36,215 bases of DNA. Source: Glaciecola sp. UBA983 (GTDB lineage Bacteria; Pseudomonadota; Gammaproteobacteria; Enterobacterales; Alteromonadaceae). Positions 8,106-18,010 of the stretch are shown piece by piece. The notes under the pieces were generated by a model. It saw only the letters and a program-made list of their open reading frames with translations. It made no database searches and had not been told where the DNA came from. The stretch lies in NCBI GenBank assembly GCA_002292215.1, contig DBBN01000028.1:1-36215 (forward strand). Reading direction: 5' to 3'. Both the position numbers and the translations under genes were made by a program. Each line of letters opens with the position of its first letter. Position 1 is the first letter of the stretch.

Positions 8106-10742
8106 ATGCAACATGATAAGCAAATCGATGCTCAGTTAAAGCACACAGTGCGCGATTTAGGTGAATTACTTGGCCAGACAATTAAGCATGAACTCGGTCA
8201 AGAATGGTTAGATAAAATTGAAGCAATCCGTTTGCAAGGTCGGGCTGGACATCTAGGTGATGCTGCTGCCAATATCGCCTTACAAAATGTGTTTAAAGAC
8301 ATGAACAATGAAAGCTTATTGGTCATTGCTAGAGCGTTTGCTCAGTTTTTGAACCTTGCCAATATCGCCGAACAAGAATTTAATAGTAGTAAACAGCTCG
8401 ATGATTCCGTTGATGTGTTATTTAGTCACTTACGTAAAGCTCAAAAATCACCCGAAGCGATTTATGAAGCCGTTAATGCCCTACATATTGATTTAGTCCT
8501 TACCGCTCACCCGACAGAAGTTACTCGTCGCACCATGATCCACAAACATACGGCATTAGCCGAGTGTTTGCGTCAACAACACAATGACACCTTGTATCCT
8601 GCGCAAAAATTACAATTAAGCGAACGCATCGCCGATTTAGTTGAGCAAGCATGGCACACCGAAGAAATTCGTGACCGTCGTCCGACGCCTATCGATGAAG
8701 CGACGTGGGGATTTTCAGTTATTGAAAATTCATTATGGGATGCAATACCCGATTTCATGCGTGATTTAGATCTTAAATTACAGCAAGAATACGACATTAA
8801 ATTACCGATTGATGCTCAGCCGATTCAAATCAGCTCATGGATGGGGGGGGATCGTGATGGTAACCCATTTGTTACATCAAAAGTTACCCAAACAGTCTTG
8901 CACTTAGCGCGACGTCGTGCAGCCAAACTCTTTGCTAAAGACATTAGTGCCCTGCAAGTCGAACTATCGATGAATAAATGTGATGCCACGATCCGTAACC
9001 AAGTCGGTAGTGCATCTGAACCATATCGTGCAATCCTCAAACCATTGGTCAAACGTTTACGAGCGACCAAAGATGGTATTGATGATTTATTAAATGGTCG
9101 TATTGCTGATGACAGCAATTGGATCCACTCACAAAAAGAATTACTCAAACCACTAATGCAATGTTACCGCTCACTTGTTTCATGTGGATTAGAGCAGACT
9201 GCCAAAGGTGGGTTACTCGACACCATTCGCCGCGCACATTGTTTTGGGGTTTATTTATTAAAACTTGATATCCGTCAAGACTCTGGTCGCCATGCTGATG
9301 CCATTGCTGAAATCTGTGATTATTTATCATTAGGCGAATACCATAGCTGGGATGAAGCTACAAAAATCCCCTTTTTAACCAAAGAAATGGCCTCAAAACG
9401 TCCATTTTTACCTAATGCTTGGCAAGCTGACTGGCAGCCAAGTCCGGATGTACAAGAAGTACTAGACACCTGCCGTACCGTTGCAGTCAATGATCGGGAT
9501 GCCTTTGGGATCTATATTATCTCAATGGCGAGCTTTGCTTCTGATGTCCTAGCAGTACAATTACTGCTACAACAATGCCAAGTTACCTGGCCGATGTCTG
9601 TCGCGCCATTATTTGAAACTCTCGACGATTTGAATCAATCACCCGTCGTCATTGATCAATTACTCTCAATTGACAGTTACCGTAATGGGTTGGCTGATGG
9701 TCAACATATTATGATTGGGTATTCAGATTCAGCCAAAGATGCAGGCGCATTAGCTGCAGGCTGGGCACAATACACAGCCCAAGAATCACTCGTCGCCATT
9801 TGTGCTAAATATGACACATCGTTAACCTTATTTCACGGCAGAGGCGGTACGATTGGTCGTGGTGGTTTACCCGCACATTCTGCCATATTATCGCAACCTC
9901 CAGGCTCATTAGATGGCGGCTTTCGTGTTACTGAACAAGGCGAGACGATCCGTTATAAATTTGGTATGCCAGCATTAGCCAAACGCAGTTTAGGTATTTA
10001 TGCCAGTGCCATCATCGAAGCTAAGTTATTTCCACCACCGGCACCTAAAGCTCATTGGCGTGAATTACTGGATGAAATGGCAGCACAAGGGCGCGATAAC
10101 TATCGTCATGTCGTTCGCGTTGATCCTGATTTTGTCCCATACTTTAGGCAAGCTACTCCAGAACAAGAACTGGGTAAGTTACCACTAGGTTCACGTCCTG
10201 CTAAACGTAACCCGCAAGGTGGGGTGGAGAGTTTACGTGCGATCCCTTGGATTTTTGCTTGGGCGCAAACGCGCTTAGTACTACCTGCATGGCTGGGTGT
10301 TATGCGTGCGATTATGCGTAGTTATGAAACTCAACACGCCACCATTGATGAAATGGTCGAACAATGGCCGTTCTTTCAATCGCGTTTATCGATGCTCGAT
10401 ATGGTATTTGCTAAAGCAGATATCAGTATTGCCAAAGCCTATGATGATAGTTTAGTTGATGCTGAGCTAAAACATTTTGGTGAATCGTTGCGTAATGAAT
10501 TGCAGCAAAGTAGAACTGATTTGTTGCACATCACGCATAAAAACAACCTGATGCAAGATGATCCCCAAGGTCTCAATTCTATGCATATTCGTGCTGACTA
10601 TTTGCAACCACTACATTATTTGCAAATTGAATTGCTCAAACGTACGCGCCAAGTGGATGATGAACATGAAATCAGTGCTATCGAAAAAGCCATGATGGTC
10701 ACCATCACTGGGATTGCGATTGGTATGCGCAACACTGGTTAG
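8106..10742 (+). CDS. ppc: Phosphoenolpyruvate carboxylase
   Basis: Carboxylates phosphoenolpyruvate with bicarbonate to oxaloacetate, replenishing the TCA cycle. The 878-residue product has all hallmark motifs in order: LTAHPTEVTRRT with catalytic His135, SSWMGGDRDGNPFVTSKVT, GYSDSAKDAGALAAGW, the glycine-rich FHGRGGTIGRGG, and the invariant C-terminus MRNTG. I use the ATG at 8106 (preceded by AGGA about 10 bases upstream) rather than a TTG at 8100. The gene is divergent from fklB and ends in a terminator shared with mdh. A run of eight G residues lies in the catalytic GGDRDGNP codons. Confidence 0.98.
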   Translation: MQHDKQIDAQLKHTVRDLGELLGQTIKHELGQEWLDKIEAIRLQGRAGHLGDAAANIALQNVFKDMNNESLLVIARAFAQFLNLANIAEQEFNSSKQLDDSVDVLFSHLRKAQKSPEAIYEAVNALHIDLVLTAHPTEVTRRTMIHKHTALAECLRQQHNDTLYPAQKLQLSERIADLVEQAWHTEEIRDRRPTPIDEATWGFSVIENSLWDAIPDFMRDLDLKLQQEYDIKLPIDAQPIQISSWMGGDRDGNPFVTSKVTQTVLHLARRRAAKLFAKDISALQVELSMNKCDATIRNQVGSASEPYRAILKPLVKRLRATKDGIDDLLNGRIADDSNWIHSQKELLKPLMQCYRSLVSCGLEQTAKGGLLDTIRRAHCFGVYLLKLDIRQDSGRHADAIAEICDYLSLGEYHSWDEATKIPFLTKEMASKRPFLPNAWQADWQPSPDVQEVLDTCRTVAVNDRDAFGIYIISMASFASDVLAVQLLLQQCQVTWPMSVAPLFETLDDLNQSPVVIDQLLSIDSYRNGLADGQHIMIGYSDSAKDAGALAAGWAQYTAQESLVAICAKYDTSLTLFHGRGGTIGRGGLPAHSAILSQPPGSLDGGFRVTEQGETIRYKFGMPALAKRSLGIYASAIIEAKLFPPPAPKAHWRELLDEMAAQGRDNYRHVVRVDPDFVPYFRQATPEQELGKLPLGSRPAKRNPQGGVESLRAIPWIFAWAQTRLVLPAWLGVMRAIMRSYETQHATIDEMVEQWPFFQSRLSMLDMVFAKADISIAKAYDDSLVDAELKHFGESLRNELQQSRTDLLHITHKNNLMQDDPQGLNSMHIRADYLQPLHYLQIELLKRTRQVDDEHEISAIEKAMMVTITGIAIGMRNTG

Positions 10743-10770
10743 TCGTTATTTTTATTTGCTAATAACCAAC

Positions 10771-10807
10771 AAAAAACCCGTTAAGTATGATACTTAACGG
10801 GTTTTTA
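10771..10807 (+). terminator. Bidirectional terminator between ppc and mdh
   Basis: CCCGTTAAGTA (10777-10787) pairs perfectly with TACTTAACGGG (10791-10801) around a TGA loop; the stem is flanked by six A and five T, giving a U-tail for both convergent genes. Confidence 0.9.
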
Positions 10808-10859
10808 AATTATATTGCTAATACAATCTGCTCCAAAGCAGCTATATTAGGCGATGTAT

Positions 10860-11798
10860 TTACGCGTTAACGAAATCTACACCAAGTTGAATATCACCAC
10901 GTAGACCGTCTAACATGTCAGCTTTTGCTTGTTCTTCGAACGCACTTAACTCACCGTAAGATAAAATCTCTTCTACGCCGTTTTTACCTAAACGTACAGG
11001 GTGAGCAAAGAATGCTGCATCAGCAGAACCATCAACCTGAACATAAGTATACTCAACTACGTCACCACCTTGCATCGCATCAACTAAAGATAAACAAAAA
11101 CGTGCCGCTGCTTGACCCATAGATAATGTTGCAGATCCGCCGCCCGCTTTTGCTTCAACGACTTCAGTACCGGCATTTTGGATACGAGTTGTTAGGCTTG
11201 CTACTTCTTCATCAGTAAAGCTTACGCCTTCAACTTGAGATAGTAATGGTAAAATTGTTGTACCTGAGTGACCACCGATAACAGGTACGTGAGTTTTAGC
11301 AACATCAAGGCCTTTTAACTCAGCGACAAACGCTTCCGCGCGGATAACATCTAATGTCGTTACACCGAACAGTTTGTTCTTGTCGTACACGCCTTTGGCT
11401 TTTAATGTTTCAGCAGCAATAGCAACCGTTGTGTTAACAGGGTTTGTAATGATACCAACACACGCAGTAGGACAAGCATCAGCAACGCCTTCAATAAGGT
11501 TTTTCACGATACCGGCATTGATGTTAAACAAATCTGAACGATCCATACCTGGCTTACGCGGAACACCCGCAGGGATCAACACGATATCACAACCCGTTAA
11601 TGCACCCGCTAAGTCATCTTTACCGTGACCCGTTACTGCAACGGCAGTTGGGATATGGCTTAAGTCAACCGCAACACCAGGAACAACGGGAGCAACATCA
11701 TATAATGCTAACTCGCTTCCAGCTGGAAGTTGGGTTTTTAATAATAAAGATAATGCTTGGCCGATACCGCCAGCAGCGCCTAAAACAGCTACTTTCAT
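10860..11798 (-). CDS. mdh: NAD-dependent malate dehydrogenase
   Basis: TCA-cycle enzyme interconverting malate and oxaloacetate. The 312 residues equal the E. coli enzyme in length, and key residues fall at the same numbers: NAD-binding GAAGGIG at 8-14, substrate arginines Arg81 and Arg87 ([14 protein letters not shown]), Asp150 and Arg153 ([11 protein letters not shown]), and catalytic His177 ([15 protein letters not shown]). AGGAG precedes the ATG. It is divergent from argR, an arrangement common in gammaproteobacteria. Confidence 0.98.
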   Translation of the reverse strand: MKVAVLGAAGGIGQALSLLLKTQLPAGSELALYDVAPVVPGVAVDLSHIPTAVAVTGHGKDDLAGALTGCDIVLIPAGVPRKPGMDRSDLFNINAGIVKNLIEGVADACPTACVGIITNPVNTTVAIAAETLKAKGVYDKNKLFGVTTLDVIRAEAFVAELKGLDVAKTHVPVIGGHSGTTILPLLSQVEGVSFTDEEVASLTTRIQNAGTEVVEAKAGGGSATLSMGQAAARFCLSLVDAMQGGDVVEYTYVQVDGSADAAFFAHPVRLGKNGVEEILSYGELSAFEEQAKADMLDGLRGDIQLGVDFVNA

Positions 11799-11994
11799 GT
11801 TATTCTCCTAAATGGATTGAGCAAATTGTATATTTTGTGAATTTAGTACATTTGGTGTTTAGTACCTTATGAAATAATCTAAATAACCACAATGACACAT
11901 TAGTTGTATGTGTAATGTGTGTATTGTTTGCTAAATTTCAAGGTCTACGGCAAAATAACTAAATAATAAAAATTTAATCTGACGGATAAACAAC

Positions 11995-12459
11995 ATGTCG
12001 AGCCAAAAACAAGGCGATTTAATCAAAGCGTTCCGCTCAATATTGACGGCAGAAAGCTGTGCTTCGCAAGGTGATATCGTCAACATACTTAAATCCCAAG
12101 GCTTCGATAACATCAGTCAATCCAAAGTCTCGCGTATGCTCACCAAGTTTGGCGCAGTCCGTATGCGCAACGGTTTAGGCGAGATGGTGTACTCGTTACC
12201 CGCTGAATTAGGGATCCCTACAGCTAAGAGCCCATTGCGACAATTAGTATTAGATGTTGTACACAATAATGTAATGGTCGTCATCCGTACCAGTCCAGGT
12301 GCTGCTCAACTTATCGCCAGATTGTTAGATTCTTTAAGCAAAAAAGATGGTGTATTGGGAACGATTGCCGGGGATGATACTATTTTTATTGCACCTGCAG
12401 ATGTATCTCAAATTGAAAAATTACGTCAGTATGTTGAAAATCTCTTTGATAATGTGTGA
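11995..12459 (+). CDS. argR: Arginine repressor ArgR
   Basis: Hexameric transcription factor that, with L-arginine as co-repressor, controls arginine biosynthesis and catabolism genes. The 154 residues comprise an N-terminal winged-helix DNA-binding domain (about 1-75, with [14 protein letters not shown] and [19 protein letters not shown]) and a C-terminal arginine-binding/oligomerisation domain containing [13 protein letters not shown]. The mdh-argR gap contains no ARG box pair that I can defend, so autoregulation is not shown by the sequence. Confidence 0.96.
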   Translation: MSSQKQGDLIKAFRSILTAESCASQGDIVNILKSQGFDNISQSKVSRMLTKFGAVRMRNGLGEMVYSLPAELGIPTAKSPLRQLVLDVVHNNVMVVIRTSPGAAQLIARLLDSLSKKDGVLGTIAGDDTIFIAPADVSQIEKLRQYVENLFDNV

Positions 12460-12571
12460 AGTATTCCACAACATCATTTTTTATACTTTCACCTAATAGA
12501 AAGTTATCCACACATCTTCTACTATATTTCCTATAAGATGAATAAAAAACTATACACAAGCTATAAGACAC

Positions 12572-12598
12572 AAAAAACCCGCTTAAACGCGGGTTTTT
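12572..12598 (+). terminator. Intrinsic terminator after argR, usable in both directions
   Basis: AAAAACCCGC (12573-12582), loop TTAAAC, GCGGGTTTTT (12589-12598). It lies 113 bases after the argR stop and faces the convergent TonB-receptor gene; the A/T arms provide a U-tail on either strand. Confidence 0.85.
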
Positions 12599-12642
12599 AT
12601 TTCAATTTATATTTTGACCTCAACAGATCAAAAAGATGTTTT

Positions 12643-12663
12643 AGGGCATCACTAAGATGCCCT
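12643..12663 (-). terminator. Hairpin just downstream of the Oar-like receptor gene
   Basis: AGGGCATC (12643-12650) pairs perfectly with GATGCCCT (12656-12663) around a 5-base loop, 10 bases after the receptor stop. On the minus strand it is followed by AAAACATCTTTTT rather than an immediate U-run, so it is a weaker terminator or an RNA-stabilising hairpin; the stem at 12573-12598 may complete termination. Confidence 0.5.
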
Positions 12664-12672
12664 TTCAGCTCA

Positions 12673-15600
12673 TTAGAAGCTGTATTTAACACCTACACGT
12701 ACTTCCCATAAAGATGGGCCACGAACATAGCTTGTCTTTGGAGCATTGAAGCTCTCATAAACATATTGTCCAGCATCATTGATGTGAGCATTAACGATTC
12801 GCTCACCAACAAATGAACCTTGACGCAATACGCCCCAGTCATCATTTAGCATGTTAGTTAAGTTTTCGATAACAAAGAATGCACTGGCTTTATGTCCTTC
12901 AACAAATCCAGGAAGCTCTTGAGAGATACGAATATCTACTTTAGACCACCATTCAGCGTTGAACGAGTTACGACCTAGGATAGCACCGCGAGTTAAGCCT
13001 TCAGCTGCGATGAAATCATCAAACGCTGCTTGGTCAAAACCACTGCCATAAACAACACCCGCATCATTTACTTCAGGGATATATACCAATCCACGAGTAC
13101 TTGAAGAATCAAACCCAAATAAATCACCGCCGCTTTCAGAGAAAGTAGCAGAGTAAGGCTTGCCATCACTCGCAGTCGCATACAAGTTAAAGCTAGTTTT
13201 ATAACCGTCAAATAACTCAGTAGTATAACCAAACTTCATCGTAAAGCGATGTGGGATCTCATAATCAGAGGTCGCTGCTTGTGGCGCGTTAACATCTGCA
13301 ACAGCAACGTTAATGAAGTTAGAGTAAGCAACTGAAGATGTCATTGGATTTGCATCCGTCGCTTCTGTGTACGCATACGCTAACATACCATTAAAGCCAT
13401 TATCCCAATCTTTTTGGATTGACGCAGAAATAGTTGTTGAATCACCATCGTTAGCAGAATTAACGTTAGTTAACATGAAGTCACTACCAGGGTAACGACC
13501 TGTAGTAGAAGTCTCATACAAAGGACGACCATCAACAGCAGTAAAGCCAGACGGTGTTAAACCTAAATCAACTACCGTCGCAGAGTTTTGCTTATCGGTA
13601 TACATGATGTCAGCAGTAATAACATAATCGTCAGCCGTGATGTAAGTCGCGCCTAATGAGTATTTCCACTCTGATGGAATTTCGAAGCTAGGATCAGTGG
13701 CATTAACGTTACCGTTACCATCTGCAATAGAGGTTGCTGCAACTGCATCAAACAAAGCTTGAGGGATATCATAAATTGGACGACCCGCACCCGTTAAGTA
13801 ACCGTCAGCAGCAGTAGTTACACTGTTACGTGAACGATCTTGTAAACCAATGTTAGTTACACCATCGTTAGAGTAAGCATTTGAAATCCATACATTTGGA
13901 TTACCACCCGCATATAGACCAAATCCACCACGAACTTCAAGGTTGTCTTGTACTGCCCAGTTAAAACCAACACGTGGTTGTAGTAATTTAATACCATCAA
14001 CGTTTGCAGTATTAGCAAAACCATAACGCTCTGTAAAGTTGGCATTTAACGTTGGACGGTCATCTGAAGACCACATGTCATAACGTAAACCAACCATTAA
14101 TTGGATATCGTCAGTGACATAGAAATCATCTTGTACGTACAGCGTAGTCGTTGCATACGAGAAGCTTGCACCGGCATCAGCTGGGTTGTTAGTACCCGCA
14201 GAGTTATTGTAGTAAATACGTGCAGGAGTACCAGCAGCAAAATCAGCAATGTTATCAAAACGGTATTCACCAACAGTATGTTGCATGAATAAGTTAAACA
14301 CATCTAGATCTTCATATTCAAGACCAAAGGTGATTTTGTGATCATTATCGGTGTAATACGTACCAGCGAATTTGGCAGTGATGTTTTCCCAGTTCAAATC
14401 ATTAGATTGACGAGAATCATCTGGACCGATATATACTGTTGCGCCAGAACCAGAACGGATTTGCGCTTCTGCAAAACCAGATTGATCTAATGACGATTGA
14501 CGGTTATCAAGTTTAGTTTGACCTAAACGCACTTCAGTAGAAAATTTATCAGACCAATCAGAATAAACTGATGCAACTAATGAATCTAACTCAGCGCCAC
14601 GCTCATAGAAATGGTTACCAAACGATAGAGCGCTTGAGCCGCCGTCAGACTGGCTGATTGAGAAACCATCGTTCCAGTTATATACAAAAGATGCACGGTG
14701 TTGATCAGAGATGTTCCAATCTAATTTAACTAATAATTTTTCATCTTCAACTGGAGCACTTGCCGGGAAACCACCTACATCGTAGTTATATACGTCAGCA
14801 GCGATTTGTGTGATTTCAGCGATTTCAGCACTAGTAACACGACCGTTATCACGAGCGGCATAACCGAACAACTGTACACCTTCTACTTTTTCATAAGCAG
14901 CAAAAACGAATAACTCGTCTTTGATTAATGGAAGACCCACGTTAAAACCATAACGCTTTTCGGTGTAATCGCCATTTTCTTGCTTGTCACCTTTGACTTC
15001 TTCACCACGGAAAGAATCGCTAGTGTAATCGAAGAACACACCACCGTGGATTTCATTGGTACCAGATTTAGTTACCGCATTGATGTTACATGCAGTAAAG
15101 CCACCGTACTGGACGTCAAATGGGGCTAGTTCAACGGCAACTTGCTCAATCGCGTCAAAAGAGAATGGCATTCTTTCAGTCGGGTAGCCGTTAGAGTTAA
15201 GACCGAAGTTATCGTTCAAACGCACACCATCAAGGGTTAAGCTGTTAAAACGTGGGCTAGCACCAGCACACTGAACTGAATCAGAACGGCTTTCATCGAT
15301 ATACACACGTGGATCAGTACGAATAACATCTTTAATGTCACGGTTGATCGCTGGTGAGTTTTCTAAGTCAGCAAGGTTAAATACGGTACCTGGAGAGTTA
15401 CTACCAAATATTGAAGTGCTAACTTGTGAAGCCGTAACGTTGATGACTTCGATATTTTGATCCGATTGTAAAGCAACGTTTACATCAAATGTTTCACCTA
15501 GTTCTAAAAATACACCGTCAACAGTGGTATCTTGAAATGTCTGTGAATCCACAATAATTTGATATGGACCACCAACACGAAGGCCTTTTAAGTTAAATGA

Positions 15601-15807
15601 ACCGGAGTTGTTCACGACTGCATTACGCACTGTACCTGATGGTAAGTGAATAATTTTAACCGCAGTACCCGCAGCTGGCGTGCCTGCTGGAGTAACGATT
15701 TTACCAGAGATACCTGAAGACGTTTCTTGTGCGAATGCTGGGGCTGATAAACCGATAGATACGGCAACAGCAATAGCAATGCGATTAAGCTTTGTAGGTG
15801 CAAACAT
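12673..15807 (-). CDS. TonB-dependent receptor, Oar-like, with N-terminal carboxypeptidase-regulatory-like domain
   Basis: Large outer-membrane receptor (1044 residues). A signal peptide ends at APAFA (about residue 26). Residues about 30-115 look like a carboxypeptidase-regulatory-like beta-sandwich (SGKIVTPAGTPAAGTAVKI, SGSFNLKGLRVGGPYQI). The plug spans about 120-260, with LTLDGVRLNDNFG and AVTKSGTNEIHGGVFFDY, followed by a long beta-barrel ending in Phe (VGVKYSF), the usual outer-membrane insertion signal. The only two cysteines, Cys180 and Cys240, are in the plug and could form a disulfide. AGGAAG precedes the ATG. The substrate cannot be inferred from sequence or neighbours. The 295 bases upstream, shared with the udk operon, hold no motif I can name with confidence. 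Confidence 0.88.
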   Translation of the reverse strand: MFAPTKLNRIAIAVAVSIGLSAPAFAQETSSGISGKIVTPAGTPAAGTAVKIIHLPSGTVRNAVVNNSGSFNLKGLRVGGPYQIIVDSQTFQDTTVDGVFLELGETFDVNVALQSDQNIEVINVTASQVSTSIFGSNSPGTVFNLADLENSPAINRDIKDVIRTDPRVYIDESRSDSVQCAGASPRFNSLTLDGVRLNDNFGLNSNGYPTERMPFSFDAIEQVAVELAPFDVQYGGFTACNINAVTKSGTNEIHGGVFFDYTSDSFRGEEVKGDKQENGDYTEKRYGFNVGLPLIKDELFVFAAYEKVEGVQLFGYAARDNGRVTSAEIAEITQIAADVYNYDVGGFPASAPVEDEKLLVKLDWNISDQHRASFVYNWNDGFSISQSDGGSSALSFGNHFYERGAELDSLVASVYSDWSDKFSTEVRLGQTKLDNRQSSLDQSGFAEAQIRSGSGATVYIGPDDSRQSNDLNWENITAKFAGTYYTDNDHKITFGLEYEDLDVFNLFMQHTVGEYRFDNIADFAAGTPARIYYNNSAGTNNPADAGASFSYATTTLYVQDDFYVTDDIQLMVGLRYDMWSSDDRPTLNANFTERYGFANTANVDGIKLLQPRVGFNWAVQDNLEVRGGFGLYAGGNPNVWISNAYSNDGVTNIGLQDRSRNSVTTAADGYLTGAGRPIYDIPQALFDAVAATSIADGNGNVNATDPSFEIPSEWKYSLGATYITADDYVITADIMYTDKQNSATVVDLGLTPSGFTAVDGRPLYETSTTGRYPGSDFMLTNVNSANDGDSTTISASIQKDWDNGFNGMLAYAYTEATDANPMTSSVAYSNFINVAVADVNAPQAATSDYEIPHRFTMKFGYTTELFDGYKTSFNLYATASDGKPYSATFSESGGDLFGFDSSSTRGLVYIPEVNDAGVVYGSGFDQAAFDDFIAAEGLTRGAILGRNSFNAEWWSKVDIRISQELPGFVEGHKASAFFVIENLTNMLNDDWGVLRQGSFVGERIVNAHINDAGQYVYESFNAPKTSYVRGPSLWEVRVGVKYSF

Positions 15808-16102
15808 GGTTTGTGCTTCCTGTTTAAATTAAAAATTATGTATTATGTGTAATGTCTTAATTTTGACTATCGAAAAACCGACGAGGCTTTATCATCATCC
15901 ATGATTACCACTTATTATAAATGTCATTTTCAATGAGGATTGTATAGTAATTGACAGAAATGACAAAAATATGACACAAGAAATATGTAAATAATTATAA
16001 ACTCACGTATTAATCAGAATTTTGAGTATAATAATTTCTAAATAACGTCAATCCTAACGACTCATCCTAAACTAATAATAAAAAAACAATAATAAGTGTA
16101 AT

Positions 16103-16774
16103 ATGACTAAAACGCATTCAAACCAAAAAACGATCAATACCAAACCTTATATCATCGCAATATGTGGGGCATCTGGTTCAGGTAAATCATTGTTCACCCA
16201 AAATCTGGTGCATCGTCTACAAATGCAGTGTGCCGATATGTTGGTATTACAAGAAGATCGCTATTATCGCGCCCAAGATGACAAACCGATGGCGCAGCGG
16301 ATCATCACAAATTATGATCATCCAAATGCCTTTGAACACGAGTTGTTAAAAGCCCATATCGAAGCACTGGTTAACGGACAGACCATTGATTACCCTGAAT
16401 ACTGTTACCAGACACATACTCGTAAACCTGATACACAGCGGATTACGTCATCCCCGATTATTATAATTGAAGGGATCATGCTATTAGCTGTTGCCGAATT
16501 GCAGCCTCTGTATGACCTTACCTTGTTCGTCGATACCCCTTTAGATGTCTGTTTATTACGCCGTATGCTGCGTGATACCGCCGAACGTGGACGCACCATT
16601 GAATGCGTTGCTGAACAATACCAAGCAACGGTTAAACCCATGTATCATCAGTTCATTGAGCCTAATCGTAGCCAAGCAGATATGATCATTACTCAAGGTG
16701 GTGATAACCAAGCAGCTTTGAATGTAGTTACACATCACGTACAATCACAAATCAATCTTGCCAATCAACAATAA
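16103..16774 (+). CDS. udk: Uridine kinase
   Basis: Phosphorylates uridine (and usually cytidine) to the monophosphate for pyrimidine salvage. The 223 residues show a P-loop GASGSGKS (22-29), the substrate-side acidic residue Asp52 in LVLQEDRYYR, the nucleoside-site segment NYDHPNAFEH, IIIIEGIMLL (Walker B-like), the lid arginines RRMLRDTAERGR, and FIEPNRSQADMIIT, all as in E. coli Udk (213 residues). An N-terminal extension of about ten residues is not conserved. First gene of an operon: the transporter starts 15 bases later and an oxygenase follows. An alternative substrate within the Udk/phosphoribulokinase family cannot be excluded. Confidence 0.9.
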   Translation: MTKTHSNQKTINTKPYIIAICGASGSGKSLFTQNLVHRLQMQCADMLVLQEDRYYRAQDDKPMAQRIITNYDHPNAFEHELLKAHIEALVNGQTIDYPEYCYQTHTRKPDTQRITSSPIIIIEGIMLLAVAELQPLYDLTLFVDTPLDVCLLRRMLRDTAERGRTIECVAEQYQATVKPMYHQFIEPNRSQADMIITQGGDNQAALNVVTHHVQSQINLANQQ

Positions 16775-16789
16775 TAAAAGGCTCTTACC

Positions 16790-17998
16790 ATGACAGGAAT
16801 AATCGGCGTCCTCGCTTTACTTGCGATAGCCTATGCACTGAGCAATAACCGCCATGCGATTAACTGGCGCACGGTTGGCGGCGCATTTGCCATCCAAGTA
16901 TTCATTGCGGTATTTATTTTGTATTTTGAACCCGGGATTGCTGCGTTATTAGCTGTCACAGACTTTGTTGCTGGCGTCATCGGCTATGCTGATGAAGGCA
17001 TTAACTTTGTGTTTGGCGCCGTGGGAAATAAATCCCTAGGATTTATCTTTGCGTTTAACGTGCTGCCGGTCATTATCTTTTTCTCCGCACTCATCACCGT
17101 GTTATATCATCTAGGGATCATGAAATTCATCATCAATATAATTGGCGGCGGATTACAAAAAATCTTAGGGACAAGCCGACCAGAATCAATGTCGGCAGCT
17201 GCCAATATCTTTGTTGGACAAACAGAAGCGCCGTTAATTGTTCGCCCTTTTATTCCTAAAATGACTCAGTCAGAACTTTTTGCTGTGATGGTAGGTGGTT
17301 TAGCCTCTATTGCTGGTTCAATTATGGCTGGGTACGCCGGTATTGGTGTTGAACTTAAATACCTACTCGCAGCGAGCTTTATGGCAGCACCTGCTGGCTT
17401 ATTAATGGCCAAAATCATGGTACCAGAAATTGATACACCGAATAACGATCTCAGCCAAGTAGATGGAGAAGATACCAGTTATGCCAATATCTTCGACGCT
17501 GCCGCATCTGGTGCTTCATCGGGTTTACAATTGGCATTAAATGTCGGTGCAATGTTATTAGCATTTGTTGCACTGATTGCCCTGATCAACGGTATTATTG
17601 GTTGGACGGGTGGTTTGTTTGGATTTGAAAATTTAACCTTTGAACAGATTTTAGGCTATATCATGGCACCGATTGCTTGGGCTATTGGCATTGATTGGTC
17701 TGAGGCACAGCTAGCAGGTAGCTTTATCGGCCAAAAAATTGTAGTTAACGAATTTGTTGCTTACTTAAATTTCATTGAGATCAGCGAACAGTTATCCGCC
17801 AAATCACAAGCCATTATTACCTTTGCCTTATGCGGTTTTGCCAACTTTTCTTCCATCGCTATTTTAATGGGTGGTCTAGGCGCTATGGCTCCTGGCCGTC
17901 GCAAAGATATCGCGCGCTTAGGTCTTAAAGCGGTCTGCGCTGCAACCTTAGCTAACTTGATGAGCGCCGCATTAGCGGGCTTATTCTTATCATTTTAA
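16790..17998 (+). CDS. nupC: NupC-type concentrative nucleoside transporter (CNT family)
   Basis: Inner-membrane symporter that takes up nucleosides using an H+ or Na+ gradient. The 402 residues match NupC/Vibrio CNT in length and fold (about eight to ten helices plus re-entrant hairpins). Nucleoside-binding motif GQTEAP is at 143-148, matching Gly-Gln-Thr-Glu of structurally known Vibrio CNT, and the second binding motif NEF is at 320-322 in [30 protein letters not shown] near the C-terminus is also family-typical. Lying between a uridine kinase and an oxygenase gene with gaps of 15 and 12 bases, it probably imports the substrate both enzymes act on. Confidence 0.93.
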   Translation: MTGIIGVLALLAIAYALSNNRHAINWRTVGGAFAIQVFIAVFILYFEPGIAALLAVTDFVAGVIGYADEGINFVFGAVGNKSLGFIFAFNVLPVIIFFSALITVLYHLGIMKFIINIIGGGLQKILGTSRPESMSAAANIFVGQTEAPLIVRPFIPKMTQSELFAVMVGGLASIAGSIMAGYAGIGVELKYLLAASFMAAPAGLLMAKIMVPEIDTPNNDLSQVDGEDTSYANIFDAAASGASSGLQLALNVGAMLLAFVALIALINGIIGWTGGLFGFENLTFEQILGYIMAPIAWAIGIDWSEAQLAGSFIGQKIVVNEFVAYLNFIEISEQLSAKSQAIITFALCGFANFSSIAILMGGLGAMAPGRRKDIARLGLKAVCAATLANLMSAALAGLFLSF

Positions 17999-18010
17999 AG
18001 GATCGAATCG

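Noticed and set aside
11600..11872. 90-residue frame antisense to mdh 5' end
   Set aside because: A shadow of the mdh frame that crosses its promoter; no family resemblance.
11799..11994. Possible ARG boxes in the mdh-argR gap (for example around TGAATTTAGTACA)
   Set aside because: Only half-sites match the consensus; no tandem pair with normal spacing was found.
12504..12558. Perfect DnaA box TTATCCACA (12504-12512) and a near match CTATACACA (12550-12558)
   Set aside because: One perfect 9-mer of this degeneracy is expected about once in a window this size by chance, and nothing else suggests an origin.
15808..16102. TATAAT at 16027-16032 upstream of udk
   Set aside because: No acceptable -35 hexamer at 16-18 bases; in such AT-rich DNA the hexamer alone is weak evidence.
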